From the NCBI RefSeq assembly GCF_003097135.1, contig NZ_QEQL01000002.1:434001-498000 (forward strand): a stretch of DNA of 64,000 nt, written 5' to 3'. Both the position numbers and the translations under genes were made by a program. This stretch comes from Pseudomonas sp. URIL14HWK12:I12 (GTDB taxonomy: Bacteria; Pseudomonadota; Gammaproteobacteria; Pseudomonadales; Pseudomonadaceae). Shown piece by piece: positions 11,432 to 21,033 of this stretch; position 1 is the first letter of the stretch, and each line of letters starts with the position of its first letter. The notes below the pieces were generated by a model. It saw only the letters and a program-made list of their open reading frames with translations, was not told the origin of the DNA and did not search any database.

Positions 11432-13591
11432 TCAAAGGTGGCTGGGGATTACCACGGTGAAGGTCACCTCGCCATCCAACTGGCCCACCGTGATCTGCCC
11501 GTTGTGGGCTGCGGCGATAGCCTGTGATATGTACAGCCCGATACCCAACCCGTTGCGGTTGCGGCTAGCGGCGTGGCTTTGTTGCTTGAACGGTTGGAAC
11601 AGCGTGGCCAGCCGGTCTGTGGGGATTTCCTTGGCGGCATTGGTGACGGCCAGAGAGGTTTGGCCGCCCAGCTGGCTCAGCACCATCTTGACCGGGTGAC
11701 CCGGCAGGCCATGGTAGCGTGCGTTGCCAAGCAGGTTGGTGATGATCTGAGCGTAGCGGTCTGGGTCGAGATTGGCGATCAGCTCGGCGGGTATCCGGGC
11801 GTCGATCTCCATGCCGGGAAAGGCCACGCGTGTTTCATCCAGGATGGTCTCGGTCAGTTGCGAGATGTCGACGCTCTGGCGCTCGATCATCAGCCCCAGG
11901 CCTGACTGCAGGCGGCTCATCTCCAGCACTTGGCTGATCAGCCGCTCCATGCGCCCACTGGACTGGCTGATATGCTGGCGCAACTGGGTGTCACGTTTCT
12001 CGCTGGAAGTGAGCATGGAGGCAGCCATTGAGATCGACTGGAGCGGGTTGCGCAAGTCATGGCCCAGCATGGCGATCAGGTGCTGGCGCATGCGGTCGAT
12101 TTCCCCGGCGCGGCCCAGGCTCAGCTCTACCAATGCGCCCCGAAGGTCCTCGGCAATGCGCAGGTCTGTTTCGGTCCAGGCCGGCGAGCGCCCGCGTACC
12201 ACTTCTTCCCAGGCTTCGAACGAGCCGCGGGGTGTGAGGCGCGCGCCCAGGGGGCCAACCTTGATGATCTTCTCGGGCTTGCCGCCCCAGCGCACATGAT
12301 GGACCTCTTCAAGCCTGAGCCAGATGACCCAGCCGCTTTCATTGGGGTGAAAGCGCACGGCCAGCACGCCACAGTAGCGGGCATCCTCGCTCCCGGGGTC
12401 GGCGTGCGGCCAGTGTTCGGTATGGTAGAGGTCCAGCTCTGGTGAGTTCGCCAAGTGCTCCAGGATCGCCTTGCCGAAGTGCTCGAAATGGCCACCGATG
12501 CTCTGGCTGCGCCCCCCCAGAACGATCAGTGCGCCATCGCAGGGGAGGAGCTGGGCGATATTGGGCGAGCCGGTGCCCAGGGTGCTGAGCAAATCATCAG
12601 CGTCCTGGGCCAGGCGCGCCAGCTGGTTTTTTAGCGCGCTTGCGTCGTGTAGCAGCTGGTCTGTGTGCTGCTGTTCGAAGCGCTCGACCAGCGCACTGCA
12701 GACCTGCGAAATCACCTGGAAGGACAGCCGTACCGGATGCGGGATGGTCTTGGGCGACATGTGGTGGCAGGCGAACAAGCCCCACAGCCTGCCACCGACG
12801 ACGATCGATACGCTCATAGAGGCGCGCACACCCATATTCGAAAGATATTCGCAATGGATAGGCGAAACACTGCGCAGATCGCAAAAGCTCAGGTCGAACG
12901 GCTTCATGTCCAGCGGGTTGATCGGCGGATCCAGCGGGGTAGGGCGGTAAACGACGTCTGCGATAAGGCGCACCGGGTTCTGGATGTAGAGCCGGCGGGC
13001 CTGCGCTGGAATATCCGAAGCCGGGTAGCGCTGGCCTAGATAGGTAACCAGGTCTTCACGTTTCGATTCCGCGATGACCTCTCCGGACAGATCCGGCCGA
13101 AATCGATAGGCCATTACCCGGTCGTAACCGGTGAGCGTTCGGATTTCATCGGTCACGCGTTCGAGCAGCTCGACACTGCTGCTGCGTCGTTGCATCTGCC
13201 CGATCACTCGCTGGGCGTAAAGCGCCAGCTGATTGAACGAAGCGCTGCCTGCCAGCCGGGGTTCGAATTCGAGGTAGTGAACCTGCCCGTCGACATGGCT
13301 GATGACGTCGAACAGGGTGCCATCGATGGTGCATTCGCAGCTATCGGTCAACGTGCCGGCAGCCGCTTCTTTCTGCAGCTTGTTCAGTGCGGGCAAGCGC
13401 TCCAGCTCGAAGGGGTGACCGGGGCAAGCGGGGAGGCCGGTCAGCGTCTCGAAATTGCCGCTGCGAGAAAGTACCTGGCCCTGGTGGTCCAGTGCCAGGA
13501 GGGCGCCATGAGGCTGGATGGCGCCGGGCAGGTGAATGGGCTCGTCTTCGCAGTTTGCCAGGGTAACGGCCTGTTCGATGGGGGTGCTCAT
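11432..13591 (-). CDS. bphP: Bacteriophytochrome sensor histidine kinase
   Basis: A 719-residue red/far-red photoreceptor kinase. In order: N-terminal biliverdin-attachment Cys14 (in LANCEDEPIHLPGAIQPHG), PAS, GAF with the chromophore motif PASDIPAQARRLYI and PIHCEYLSNMGV, PHY (about residues 330-500), a histidine kinase dimerisation domain with MLGHDLRNPLQS and a HATPase domain (NLLGNARYHG, NGLGIGLYIS). The start at 13591 overlaps the bphO stop (ATGA), so the apoprotein and the chromophore-making enzyme are co-translated. No response regulator lies next to it, so the phosphoryl acceptor must be encoded elsewhere. Confidence 0.95.
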   Translation of the reverse strand: MSTPIEQAVTLANCEDEPIHLPGAIQPHGALLALDHQGQVLSRSGNFETLTGLPACPGHPFELERLPALNKLQKEAAAGTLTDSCECTIDGTLFDVISHVDGQVHYLEFEPRLAGSASFNQLALYAQRVIGQMQRRSSSVELLERVTDEIRTLTGYDRVMAYRFRPDLSGEVIAESKREDLVTYLGQRYPASDIPAQARRLYIQNPVRLIADVVYRPTPLDPPINPLDMKPFDLSFCDLRSVSPIHCEYLSNMGVRASMSVSIVVGGRLWGLFACHHMSPKTIPHPVRLSFQVISQVCSALVERFEQQHTDQLLHDASALKNQLARLAQDADDLLSTLGTGSPNIAQLLPCDGALIVLGGRSQSIGGHFEHFGKAILEHLANSPELDLYHTEHWPHADPGSEDARYCGVLAVRFHPNESGWVIWLRLEEVHHVRWGGKPEKIIKVGPLGARLTPRGSFEAWEEVVRGRSPAWTETDLRIAEDLRGALVELSLGRAGEIDRMRQHLIAMLGHDLRNPLQSISMAASMLTSSEKRDTQLRQHISQSSGRMERLISQVLEMSRLQSGLGLMIERQSVDISQLTETILDETRVAFPGMEIDARIPAELIANLDPDRYAQIITNLLGNARYHGLPGHPVKMVLSQLGGQTSLAVTNAAKEIPTDRLATLFQPFKQQSHAASRNRNGLGIGLYISQAIAAAHNGQITVGQLDGEVTFTVVIPSHL

Positions 13592-14304
13592 TGGATCACC
13601 CACCCCCGAAAGGACTCGAACGCTGCCCGAGCGGCTGCGGCTGCGGCCTCGATATCGGCTGGCTCGACAACATGCTCGGCCAGTGCGGCCTGCCAGCGCT
13701 GCCATAGCGGCCCGGTCTGTGCTCCATAGCCCTGCAGCCACTGCAGCGACAACGGGCTGAGCTGTTGGCGCAGGCGCTTATAAAGGAACGCTCCGCCCAG
13801 GGTGGCGCCTTCGCAAACGTAGCTTACGCCGAAGGCTTCAGGTAGGGAGTTGGGCTGGGGGGTGAAAGGGCAATCGTCGAACGAGCGTGGGTCGTGGCCC
13901 GCTTCCTGAAGATCATTGCTGATCCACGCCGCCTTGCAGGCCCGCTCTTGGGCCTGCAATACCTGTTGCCATTTGGCGGTGTCGCCATACAGCTGTGCCT
14001 CGATCGGCCGCATCCAACCCAGTACGCGCCCGGCGTGCTGAGCGTAGGTTTGGGTGTCCAGCCCTGGGGCGGTCAGTGGCGAGTGGCCGTCGAGTTCGGC
14101 ATGCAGCTCGCGTGTGGCGTCGCGCAACGCAAGCAGCGCGGGGGAAACGATGGCAGTAATAGTGGCGGTCTCTGGCTCAGGAATGGGCGCATTCGGGCAG
14201 GTTAGCAGTCTTTGACCCTCAACGGGAGCGCAATGCTCAGCCGCCGGCGCCATTCGCCCCGGCTTTTCGCCCGATACGGGGGCGATCCCCGCATGCGTGC
14301 TCAT
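13588..14304 (-). CDS. bphO: Biliverdin-producing heme oxygenase
   Basis: A 238-residue protein whose region from about residue 53 matches heme oxygenase: SPALLALRDATRELHAELD with the probable proximal heme ligand His68, and the distal-helix segment VCEGATLGGAFLYKRL. It cleaves heme to biliverdin, the chromophore of BphP encoded directly downstream with a four-base overlap. The N-terminal 50 residues are Pro- and Ala-rich and look non-homologous. No good start with a ribosome binding site is evident closer to the domain, so the start is uncertain (Met18 is an alternative). Confidence 0.9.
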   Translation of the reverse strand: MSTHAGIAPVSGEKPGRMAPAAEHCAPVEGQRLLTCPNAPIPEPETATITAIVSPALLALRDATRELHAELDGHSPLTAPGLDTQTYAQHAGRVLGWMRPIEAQLYGDTAKWQQVLQAQERACKAAWISNDLQEAGHDPRSFDDCPFTPQPNSLPEAFGVSYVCEGATLGGAFLYKRLRQQLSPLSLQWLQGYGAQTGPLWQRWQAALAEHVVEPADIEAAAAAARAAFESFRGWVIQ

Positions 14305-14399
14305 GACAGGGTGACTTCTGGCAAATGACCCACTAGAATGCTTGCCCTTGATTCTGGGGTCGGAATGGCCGGCTAACGTCTGTGCAACGAGGAATATCC

Positions 14400-15734
14400 A
14401 TGCAAGTTTCTGTTGAAAACACTTCCGCGCTCGAGCGCCGCATGACGATCGGCGTGCCTGCCGAACGCATCGAGACCGAAGTCAACAAGCGTCTGCAACA
14501 GACTGCCCGTCGCGCCAAAGTGCCAGGCTTCCGCCCTGGCAAGGTGCCCATGAGCGTGATCCGTCAGCGCTACGAAGACTCCGCTCGTCAGGAAGCCCTG
14601 GGCGACCTGATTCAGGCGACCTTCTACGAAGCCGTGGTCGAGCAGAAGCTCAACCCAGCCGGTTCGCCTTCAGTCGAGCCCAAGGTGTTCGAGAAGGGCA
14701 AGGATCTCGAATACATCGCTACCTTCGAAGTGTTCCCTGAGTTCACCGTTTCGGGCTTCGAGTCCATCAAGGTCGAGCGCCTGAGCGCTGAAGTTGCCGA
14801 TGCAGACCTCGACAACATGCTCGAAGTGCTGCGCAAGCAGAACATCCGCTACGAGGGCGTCGACCGTGCTGCTCAGGACGAAGACCAAGTGAACATCGAC
14901 TTCGTTGGCAAGGTCGACGGCGAGACGTTCCAGGGTGGTTCGGCCAAAGGTACCCAGCTGGTACTGGGTTCCGGCCGTATGATTCCTGGTTTCGAAAGTG
15001 GCTTGGTCGGTGCGAAGGCTGGTGAAGAGCGGGTCCTGAACGTGACCTTCCCCGAGGACTATCAGAACCTTGACCTGGCCGGTAAGGCTGCCGAGTTCAC
15101 CGTGACCGTCAACACCGTTTCAGCGCCAGCACTGCCGGAGCTGAATGAAGAGTTCTTCGCTCAATTCGGCGTCAAGGAAACCAGCCTTGAGGGTTTCCGT
15201 GCCGAAGTGCGCAAGAACATGGAGCGTGAACTGCGCCAGGCCATCAAGGCCAAGGTCAAGAACCAAGTCATGGACGGTCTGATCGCCAACAACGCTGTCG
15301 ATGCTCCCAAGGCGCTGCTGGGCAACGAAGTCGATCGCCTGCGCGTTCAGGCGGTTCAGCAGTTCGGTGGCAACATCAAACCCGAGCAACTGCCAGCCGA
15401 GCTGTTCGAAGAGCAGGCCAAGCGCCGTGTGGTGCTGGGCCTGATCGTCGCCGAGGTGGTCAAGCAGTTCGATCTCAAGCCTGATGAAGACCGCGTGCGC
15501 GAGCTGATCCAGGAAATGGCTTCGGCGTACCAAGAGCCCGAGCAAGTCGTGTCGTGGTACTACAAGAACGAGCAGCAGCTGAACGAAGTTCGCTCGGTTG
15601 TACTCGAAGAACAAGTTGTAGATACTGTGTTGCAGAAAGCGAGCGTGACTGACAAGTCGGTTTCTTATGAAGAGGCAGTCAAGCCGGCCCAGGCCCCTGA
15701 AGCCGACGCCGAAGCCGACACCGACGCGAAGTAA
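14400..15734 (+). CDS. tig: Trigger factor
   Basis: A 444-residue ribosome-associated chaperone with peptidyl-prolyl isomerase activity. The ribosome-binding signature [12 protein letters not shown] is in the N-terminal domain, the FKBP-type domain lies around residues 160-245 ([24 protein letters not shown]) and the C-terminal part is helical with an acidic tail. The start at 14400 is chosen because GAGGA lies seven bases upstream and the known N-terminus [14 protein letters not shown] follows. It heads the tig-clpP-clpX-lon series, which handles newly made and damaged proteins. Confidence 0.97.
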   Translation: MQVSVENTSALERRMTIGVPAERIETEVNKRLQQTARRAKVPGFRPGKVPMSVIRQRYEDSARQEALGDLIQATFYEAVVEQKLNPAGSPSVEPKVFEKGKDLEYIATFEVFPEFTVSGFESIKVERLSAEVADADLDNMLEVLRKQNIRYEGVDRAAQDEDQVNIDFVGKVDGETFQGGSAKGTQLVLGSGRMIPGFESGLVGAKAGEERVLNVTFPEDYQNLDLAGKAAEFTVTVNTVSAPALPELNEEFFAQFGVKETSLEGFRAEVRKNMERELRQAIKAKVKNQVMDGLIANNAVDAPKALLGNEVDRLRVQAVQQFGGNIKPEQLPAELFEEQAKRRVVLGLIVAEVVKQFDLKPDEDRVRELIQEMASAYQEPEQVVSWYYKNEQQLNEVRSVVLEEQVVDTVLQKASVTDKSVSYEEAVKPAQAPEADAEADTDAK

Positions 15735-15758
15735 TACCGCAGGGCGCTTCGAAACTCA

Positions 15759-15786
15759 CATAAGCCAGCCTTCGTGCTGGCTTATG
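15759..15786 (+). terminator. Strong hairpin between tig and clpP
   Basis: CATAAGCCAGC (15759-15769) and GCTGGCTTATG (15776-15786) form a perfect 11-base-pair stem with a 6-base loop, 25 bases after the tig stop codon. It lacks a following T-run, so it is more likely an RNA-stabilising or processing structure, or a Rho-assisted attenuator, than a complete intrinsic terminator. Confidence 0.55.
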
Positions 15787-15825
15787 CGTATTCAAGACAT
15801 GACTAATTGGGAGCGAGTGCAGGAC

Positions 15826-16464
15826 ATGTCCCGCGATTCTTATTTTCAGAACTCTGACATCCAGGCCGCTGGCGGCCTGGTCCCGATGGTTATCGAGCAA
15901 TCGGCCCGCGGTGAGCGTGCCTACGACATCTACTCGCGCCTGCTCAAGGAGCGAGTGATCTTCCTGATTGGCCCGGTCGAAGACTACATGGCCAACCTGG
16001 TTGCCGCGCAGTTGCTCTTCCTTGAAGCGGAGAACCCGGACAAGGATATCCATCTGTATATCAACTCCCCGGGCGGTTCCGTTACCGCTGGCATGTCGAT
16101 CTACGACACCATGCAATTCATCAAGCCTGATGTATCCACTACCTGCATTGGCCAGGCGTGCAGCATGGGCGCTTTCCTGTTGGCCGGTGGTGCCGCGGGC
16201 AAGCGTTACTGCCTGCCCAACTCCCGCGTGATGATTCACCAGCCGTTGGGCGGTTTCCAAGGCCAGGCTTCGGACATCGAAATCCATGCCAAGGAAATAC
16301 TGCACATCCGTGCGCGCCTGAATGAAATTCTGGCTCACCACACTGGCCGTACCTTGGAAGAGATTGAGCGAGACACCAATCGCGACAACTTCATGAGCGC
16401 GGCTCAAGCGGCCGAATATGGCCTGGTGGATTCGGTGATCGACAAGCGGCAAATGCCCGCCTGA
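15826..16464 (+). CDS. clpP: ATP-dependent Clp protease proteolytic subunit
   Basis: A 212-residue serine peptidase that forms the tetradecameric chamber used by ClpX and ClpA. The triad is Ser113 ([12 protein letters not shown]), His138 ([10 protein letters not shown]) and Asp187 (DTNRDNFMS). [18 protein letters not shown] and [12 protein letters not shown] are family signatures. The start at 15826 gives the conserved MSRDSYFQ; an ATG at 15799 is in frame but less likely. It lies between tig and clpX and is probably co-expressed with both. Confidence 0.97.
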   Translation: MSRDSYFQNSDIQAAGGLVPMVIEQSARGERAYDIYSRLLKERVIFLIGPVEDYMANLVAAQLLFLEAENPDKDIHLYINSPGGSVTAGMSIYDTMQFIKPDVSTTCIGQACSMGAFLLAGGAAGKRYCLPNSRVMIHQPLGGFQGQASDIEIHAKEILHIRARLNEILAHHTGRTLEEIERDTNRDNFMSAAQAAEYGLVDSVIDKRQMPA

Positions 16465-16471
16465 CCTGCGC

Positions 16472-16522
16472 GGCCCGCCGCGGCGGGCCTTGCGCACCAT
16501 CAGCGGGGTTGAAAAACCCCGC
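16472..16522 (+). other. Two consecutive hairpins in the clpP-clpX gap
   Basis: GGCCCGC (16472-16478) pairs with GCGGGCC (16483-16489), and GCGGGGTT (16503-16510) pairs with AACCCCGC (16515-16522) around GAAA. Neither is followed by a clean T-run. They probably slow decay of the clpP message or tune clpX read-through. Confidence 0.45.
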
Positions 16523-16569
16523 GATTGCCTTCATCTTGTGTTTCAAGCCTACCGGATTGGATCGATCGA

Positions 16570-17850
16570 ATGACTGACACCCGCAACGGCGAGGACAACG
16601 GCAAACTGCTTTATTGCTCCTTCTGCGGCAAAAGCCAGCATGAAGTGCGCAAATTGATTGCCGGCCCCTCGGTCTTCATCTGCGACGAGTGCGTCGACCT
16701 GTGCAACGACATCATCCGCGAGGAGGTGCAGGAAGCCCAGGCCGAGAGCAGTGCTCATAAGCTGCCCTCACCCAAAGAAATCAGCGGCATCCTTGACCAG
16801 TATGTCATTGGCCAGCAGCGTGCAAAGAAGGTGCTCGCCGTAGCGGTTTACAACCACTACAAGCGCCTCAACCAGCGCGACAAGAAAGGCGATGAGGTCG
16901 AACTCGGCAAGAGCAACATCCTGCTGATCGGGCCTACCGGCTCGGGCAAAACCTTGCTGGCCGAGACCCTAGCACGCCTTCTGAACGTGCCGTTTACCAT
17001 TGCCGACGCTACTACGCTGACCGAAGCCGGTTACGTGGGCGAGGACGTGGAAAACATCATCCAGAAGCTGCTGCAAAAGTGTGATTACGATGTAGAGAAA
17101 GCCCAGATGGGCATCGTCTATATCGATGAAATCGACAAGATTTCGCGCAAGTCCGACAACCCTTCCATCACCCGCGATGTTTCAGGTGAGGGTGTTCAGC
17201 AGGCGCTGCTCAAGCTGATCGAGGGTACGGTGGCTTCCGTTCCGCCCCAGGGTGGGCGCAAGCACCCACAGCAGGAATTCCTGCAGGTCGATACTCGCAA
17301 TATTCTCTTCATCTGCGGTGGCGCGTTCTCTGGCCTTGAAAAAGTGATCCAGAATCGCTCCACCAAGGGCGGCATCGGGTTTGGTGCTGAAGTTCGCAGC
17401 AAGGAAGAGGGTAAGAAAGTCGGCGACTCGCTACGCGAAGTCGAGCCGGACGACCTGGTCAAATTTGGTTTGATTCCCGAATTTGTAGGGCGGCTGCCGG
17501 TCTTGGCAACGCTCGATGAGCTCGACGAAGCGGCCCTGGTGCAAATCCTGACCGAGCCGAAGAATGCGCTTTCCAAGCAGTACGCCAAGTTGTTCGAAAT
17601 GGAAGGCGTGGATCTAGAGTTCCGTAGCGACGCGCTTAAGTCAGTGGCACTCAAGGCGCTGGAGCGCAAGACCGGAGCCCGTGGCCTTCGGTCCATCCTC
17701 GAGGGCGTGTTGCTCGACACCATGTACGAAATTCCTTCGCAGAAGGACGTCAGCAAGGTGGTGATCGACGAGAGCGTAATCGAAGGTACATCCAAACCGC
17801 TGCTGATCTATGAGAGCGAGCCGCAAGCCAAGGCCGCCCCTGACGCATGA
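16570..17850 (+). CDS. clpX: ATP-dependent Clp protease ATP-binding subunit ClpX
   Basis: A 426-residue AAA+ unfoldase that feeds substrates to ClpP. The N-terminal zinc-binding domain has Cys16, Cys19, Cys38 and Cys41; Walker A is GPTGSGKT at residues 121-128; Walker B is [10 protein letters not shown]; the pore loop GYVGED and the arginine-finger region [10 protein letters not shown] are intact. The ATG at 16570 gives the standard family N-terminus. It is followed by a strong intrinsic terminator at 17889. Confidence 0.97.
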   Translation: MTDTRNGEDNGKLLYCSFCGKSQHEVRKLIAGPSVFICDECVDLCNDIIREEVQEAQAESSAHKLPSPKEISGILDQYVIGQQRAKKVLAVAVYNHYKRLNQRDKKGDEVELGKSNILLIGPTGSGKTLLAETLARLLNVPFTIADATTLTEAGYVGEDVENIIQKLLQKCDYDVEKAQMGIVYIDEIDKISRKSDNPSITRDVSGEGVQQALLKLIEGTVASVPPQGGRKHPQQEFLQVDTRNILFICGGAFSGLEKVIQNRSTKGGIGFGAEVRSKEEGKKVGDSLREVEPDDLVKFGLIPEFVGRLPVLATLDELDEAALVQILTEPKNALSKQYAKLFEMEGVDLEFRSDALKSVALKALERKTGARGLRSILEGVLLDTMYEIPSQKDVSKVVIDESVIEGTSKPLLIYESEPQAKAAPDA

Positions 17851-17888
17851 GCGCCAGGGCGTGCCATTAAAGGCTGCGAAGCGAACTA

Positions 17889-17911
17889 GGGGCCTGCAAG
17901 GCCCCTTTTTT
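17889..17911 (+). terminator. Intrinsic terminator after clpX
   Basis: GGGGCC (17889-17894), loop TGCAA, GGCCCC (17900-17905), followed directly by TTTTTT. It is a textbook Rho-independent terminator, 38 bases after the clpX stop codon, and separates the tig-clpPX transcripts from lon. Confidence 0.9.
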
Positions 17912-17952
17912 GTTTATACGGCCATTGGCTCTTTGGGAAAAACGCGGCCATG

Positions 17953-17980
17953 CTTGTTTTTTTTGAGGCCGGCCCCACAT
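17953..17980 (+). promoter_or_regulatory. Probable sigma-32 heat-shock promoter of lon
   Basis: CTTGTTT (17953-17959) and CCCCACAT (17973-17980) are separated by 13 bases, close to the heat-shock consensus (CTTGAA, 13-15 bases, CCCCATnT). It lies about 60 bases upstream of the lon ATG and just after the clpX terminator. lon is a classic heat-shock gene in proteobacteria, which supports the reading. Confidence 0.6.
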
Positions 17981-18038
17981 AGAGCCTCATGTATTTTTAC
18001 CATCCGTTCGCGGCCACCGGCCGCCGAGAGGCGAAACC

Positions 18039-20438
18039 ATGAACAACACCATTGAATTGCCTCTGCTGCCACTGCGTGATGTGGTCGTTTATCCTCACAT
18101 GGTGATCCCGCTGTTCGTGGGTCGGGAAAAGTCGATCGAGGCCCTTGAAGCCGCGATGACCGGCGAGAAGCAGATTTTACTGCTGGCGCAGCGTAATCCT
18201 GGCGATGATGACCCAGGCCAGGATGCGTTGTATCGCGTAGGCACCGTGGCAACTGTTCTGCAATTGCTCAAGCTGCCCGATGGCACCGTCAAGGTACTGG
18301 TCGAGGGCGAGCAGCGGGGTGCGGTCGAGCGCTTCAAGGAGCAGGACGGTCATATCCGCGCCGAAGTCAGCTTGATCGAGGAAACCGAGGCTGCCGAACG
18401 TGAGTCCGAGGTGTTCGTACGCAGCCTGCTGTCCCAGTTCGAGCAATACGTTCAACTGGGCAAGAAGGTCCCGTCCGAGGTATTGACCTCGCTGAACAGC
18501 ATCGATGAGCCGGGGCGCCTGGTCGATACCATGGCAGCGCACATGGCATTGAAGATCGAGCAGAAGCAGGAAATCCTGGAGATCGTCGAGCTTTCCACGC
18601 GGGTTGAGCGAGTGCTGGCGCTGCTGGATGCCGAGATCGACCTGCTGCAGGTGGAAAAGCGCATCCGCGGCCGCGTCAAGAAGCAGATGGAGCGTAGCCA
18701 GCGCGAGTACTACCTCAACGAGCAGATGAAGGCCATCCAGAAGGAGCTCGGCGACGGCGAGGAAGGTCACAATGAAATCGAGGAGCTGAAAAAGCGCATC
18801 GATGCTGCCGGCCTGCCCAAAGATGCCCTGGCCAAAGCCCAGGCCGAGCTCAATAAGCTCAAGCAGATGTCGCCGATGTCCGCTGAAGCCACCGTGGTGC
18901 GCACCTACATCGACTGGCTGGTGCAGGTACCCTGGAAGGCGCAGAGCAAGGTCCGGCTGGATCTGGAGCGTGCCGAAACCATCCTTGACGCTGACCACTA
19001 CGGCCTTGAAGAGGTCAAGGAGCGCATCCTCGAATACCTCGCCGTACAAAAACGGGTGAAGAAAATTCGTGGGCCGGTGCTGTGCCTGGTGGGGCCGCCC
19101 GGTGTCGGCAAAACATCGCTGGCCGAGTCCATCGCCTCGGCTACCAACCGCAAGTTCGTGCGCATGGCGCTGGGTGGTGTTCGTGACGAGGCTGAGATTC
19201 GCGGGCACCGTCGTACCTACATCGGCTCGATGCCTGGCCGTCTCATTCAGAAGATGACCAAAGTGGGTGTGCGCAACCCGCTGTTTCTGCTCGATGAGAT
19301 CGACAAGATGGGTAGCGACATGCGTGGGGACCCTGCCTCGGCGCTGCTTGAGGTGCTCGACCCCGAACAGAACCACAATTTCAATGACCACTACCTGGAA
19401 GTCGACTACGACCTTTCGGATGTGATGTTCCTGTGCACCTCCAACTCGATGAACATCCCGCCCGCGCTGCTGGACCGGATGGAAGTGATCCGCTTGCCGG
19501 GTTATACCGAGGATGAGAAGGTCAACATCGCCATCAAGTACCTTGCGCCCAAGCAGATCAAGGCCAACGGCCTGAAGAAGGGTGAGCTGGAGATCGGTGA
19601 GGCGGCCATCCGCGACGTCATCCGCTATTACACCCGTGAAGCAGGCGTACGCGGGCTTGAGCGCCAGGTGGCGAAGATCTGCCGCAAAGTCGTCAAGGAA
19701 CACGCCGCCAGCAAGCAGTTCTCGGTGCATGTGACGCCGGAGTCCCTCGAGCACCTGCTAGGGGTACGCAAATTCCGCTATGGCCTTGCCGAACAGCAGG
19801 ACCAGGTCGGCCAGGTAACGGGCCTTGCCTGGACACAGGTAGGTGGTGAACTGTTGACCATCGAGGCGGTCGTAGTGCCAGGTGGTAAAGGGCAGCTTAT
19901 CAAGACGGGCTCTCTGGGCGATGTGATGGGCGAGTCGATCACTGCCGCGCAGACCGTGGTACGCAGCCGGGCCCGTAGCCTGGGTATCGCGTTGGACTTC
20001 TTCGAGAAGCGCGACATCCACATTCACATGCCCGAAGGTGCCACACCCAAGGATGGTCCGAGTGCGGGGATCGGCATGTGCACCGCGCTGGTATCGGCCT
20101 CGACAGGTATTCCAGTGCGCGCAGATGTGGCGATGACCGGGGAAATTACACTCCGTGGGCAGGTGCTGGCGATTGGCGGGTTGAAGGAAAAATTGCTCGC
20201 CGCCCACCGGGGTGGGATCAAGACAGTGATCATTCCGGAAGAAAATGTCCGGGACCTGAAGGAAATTCCAGACAATATTAAGCAAGATTTGCAGATCAAG
20301 CCCGTTAAATGGATTGACGAAGTCCTGCAGATTGCGCTGCAATACGCGCCGGAGCCCTTGCCGGATGTGGCTCCGGAGATCGTCGCGAAGGAAGAAAAGC
20401 GCGATGGCGACGCCAAGGAGCGGGTGAGCACGCATTAA
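18039..20438 (+). CDS. lon: ATP-dependent protease La (Lon)
   Basis: A 799-residue cytoplasmic AAA+ serine protease that degrades misfolded and regulatory proteins. The N-terminal substrate domain begins [15 protein letters not shown]; Walker A is GPPGVGKT at residues 352-359 with Walker [10 protein letters not shown]; the proteolytic domain has the Ser675-Lys718 dyad ([11 protein letters not shown] and [10 protein letters not shown]). GAGGCGAAA precedes the start. It has its own heat-shock-type promoter and is followed by hupB, the same order as in other pseudomonads. Confidence 0.97.
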   Translation: MNNTIELPLLPLRDVVVYPHMVIPLFVGREKSIEALEAAMTGEKQILLLAQRNPGDDDPGQDALYRVGTVATVLQLLKLPDGTVKVLVEGEQRGAVERFKEQDGHIRAEVSLIEETEAAERESEVFVRSLLSQFEQYVQLGKKVPSEVLTSLNSIDEPGRLVDTMAAHMALKIEQKQEILEIVELSTRVERVLALLDAEIDLLQVEKRIRGRVKKQMERSQREYYLNEQMKAIQKELGDGEEGHNEIEELKKRIDAAGLPKDALAKAQAELNKLKQMSPMSAEATVVRTYIDWLVQVPWKAQSKVRLDLERAETILDADHYGLEEVKERILEYLAVQKRVKKIRGPVLCLVGPPGVGKTSLAESIASATNRKFVRMALGGVRDEAEIRGHRRTYIGSMPGRLIQKMTKVGVRNPLFLLDEIDKMGSDMRGDPASALLEVLDPEQNHNFNDHYLEVDYDLSDVMFLCTSNSMNIPPALLDRMEVIRLPGYTEDEKVNIAIKYLAPKQIKANGLKKGELEIGEAAIRDVIRYYTREAGVRGLERQVAKICRKVVKEHAASKQFSVHVTPESLEHLLGVRKFRYGLAEQQDQVGQVTGLAWTQVGGELLTIEAVVVPGGKGQLIKTGSLGDVMGESITAAQTVVRSRARSLGIALDFFEKRDIHIHMPEGATPKDGPSAGIGMCTALVSASTGIPVRADVAMTGEITLRGQVLAIGGLKEKLLAAHRGGIKTVIIPEENVRDLKEIPDNIKQDLQIKPVKWIDEVLQIALQYAPEPLPDVAPEIVAKEEKRDGDAKERVSTH

Positions 20439-20464
20439 AGGTTTTGCGGTAAACCGGAGCTTCC

Positions 20465-20494
20465 TTGACAGATTTTTCGAGCACTTGATATAAA
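20465..20494 (+). promoter_or_regulatory. Sigma-70 promoter of hupB
   Basis: TTGACA at 20465-20470 matches the -35 consensus exactly, and TATAAA at 20489-20494 is a good -10 with 18 bases between (ATATAA one base earlier gives 17). It lies about 95 bases upstream of the hupB GTG start, in an AT-rich stretch, as expected for a highly expressed nucleoid-protein gene. Confidence 0.75.
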
Positions 20495-20588
20495 GCCGCC
20501 CATTCTGTCGATTGCAGCTCCGGAAATAGATCCACTGCGTCGAATACATATTTAGAAATAACTCAATAGAGATATAAGGGGACTTAGA

Positions 20589-20861
20589 GTGAACAAGTCG
20601 GAACTGATCGATGCCATCGCCGCATCCGCTGATATCCCGAAAGCTGTTGCAGGCCGTGCGCTGGATGCGGTCATCGAATCGGTCACTGATGCCCTCAAGA
20701 ACGGTGACTCCGTAGTGCTGGTCGGTTTCGGTACCTTCCAGGTCAAGGAGCGCGCCGAGCGCACTGGTCGCAATCCGCAGACTGGCAAGCCGATCAAAAT
20801 CAGCGCCGCCAAGATTCCGGGCTTCAAAGCGGGCAAGGGCCTGAAAGACGCGGTCAACTGA
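20589..20861 (+). CDS. hupB: DNA-binding protein HU-beta
   Basis: A 90-residue histone-like nucleoid protein. It has the HU/IHF fold with the DNA-binding arm signature [21 protein letters not shown] and the C-terminal [17 protein letters not shown]. The GTG start at 20589 is supported by AAGGGGA upstream. The strong promoter before it and intrinsic terminator after it make it a monocistronic unit between lon and ppiD. Confidence 0.96.
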   Translation: MNKSELIDAIAASADIPKAVAGRALDAVIESVTDALKNGDSVVLVGFGTFQVKERAERTGRNPQTGKPIKISAAKIPGFKAGKGLKDAVN

Positions 20862-20950
20862 GTCAGGCCGGCCAGGCCCCGGGCCTGGCAGCGGAGGCGG
20901 CCTAGGCCGTGTGGGGTGGTTCCGAAAGCACTCGCTCCGCGAGTTACCAG

Positions 20951-20981
20951 AAGGCGCATCCAGACGGGATGCGCCTTTTTC
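20951..20981 (+). terminator. Intrinsic terminator after hupB
   Basis: GGCGCATCC (20953-20961), loop AGACG, GGATGCGCC (20967-20975), followed by TTTTT; flanking AA/TT extend the stem. It is a strong Rho-independent terminator 90 bases after hupB. Confidence 0.9.
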
Positions 20982-21033
20982 ATATCCGGATTCTGGGCGA
21001 CGGCCATGATGCGCTGTCGTTTCTGGGGGAAGC

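Noticed and set aside
18177..19754. 525-codon minus-strand frame opposite lon
   Set aside because: Antisense shadow of lon caused by GC-rich codon bias; no start signal or homology.
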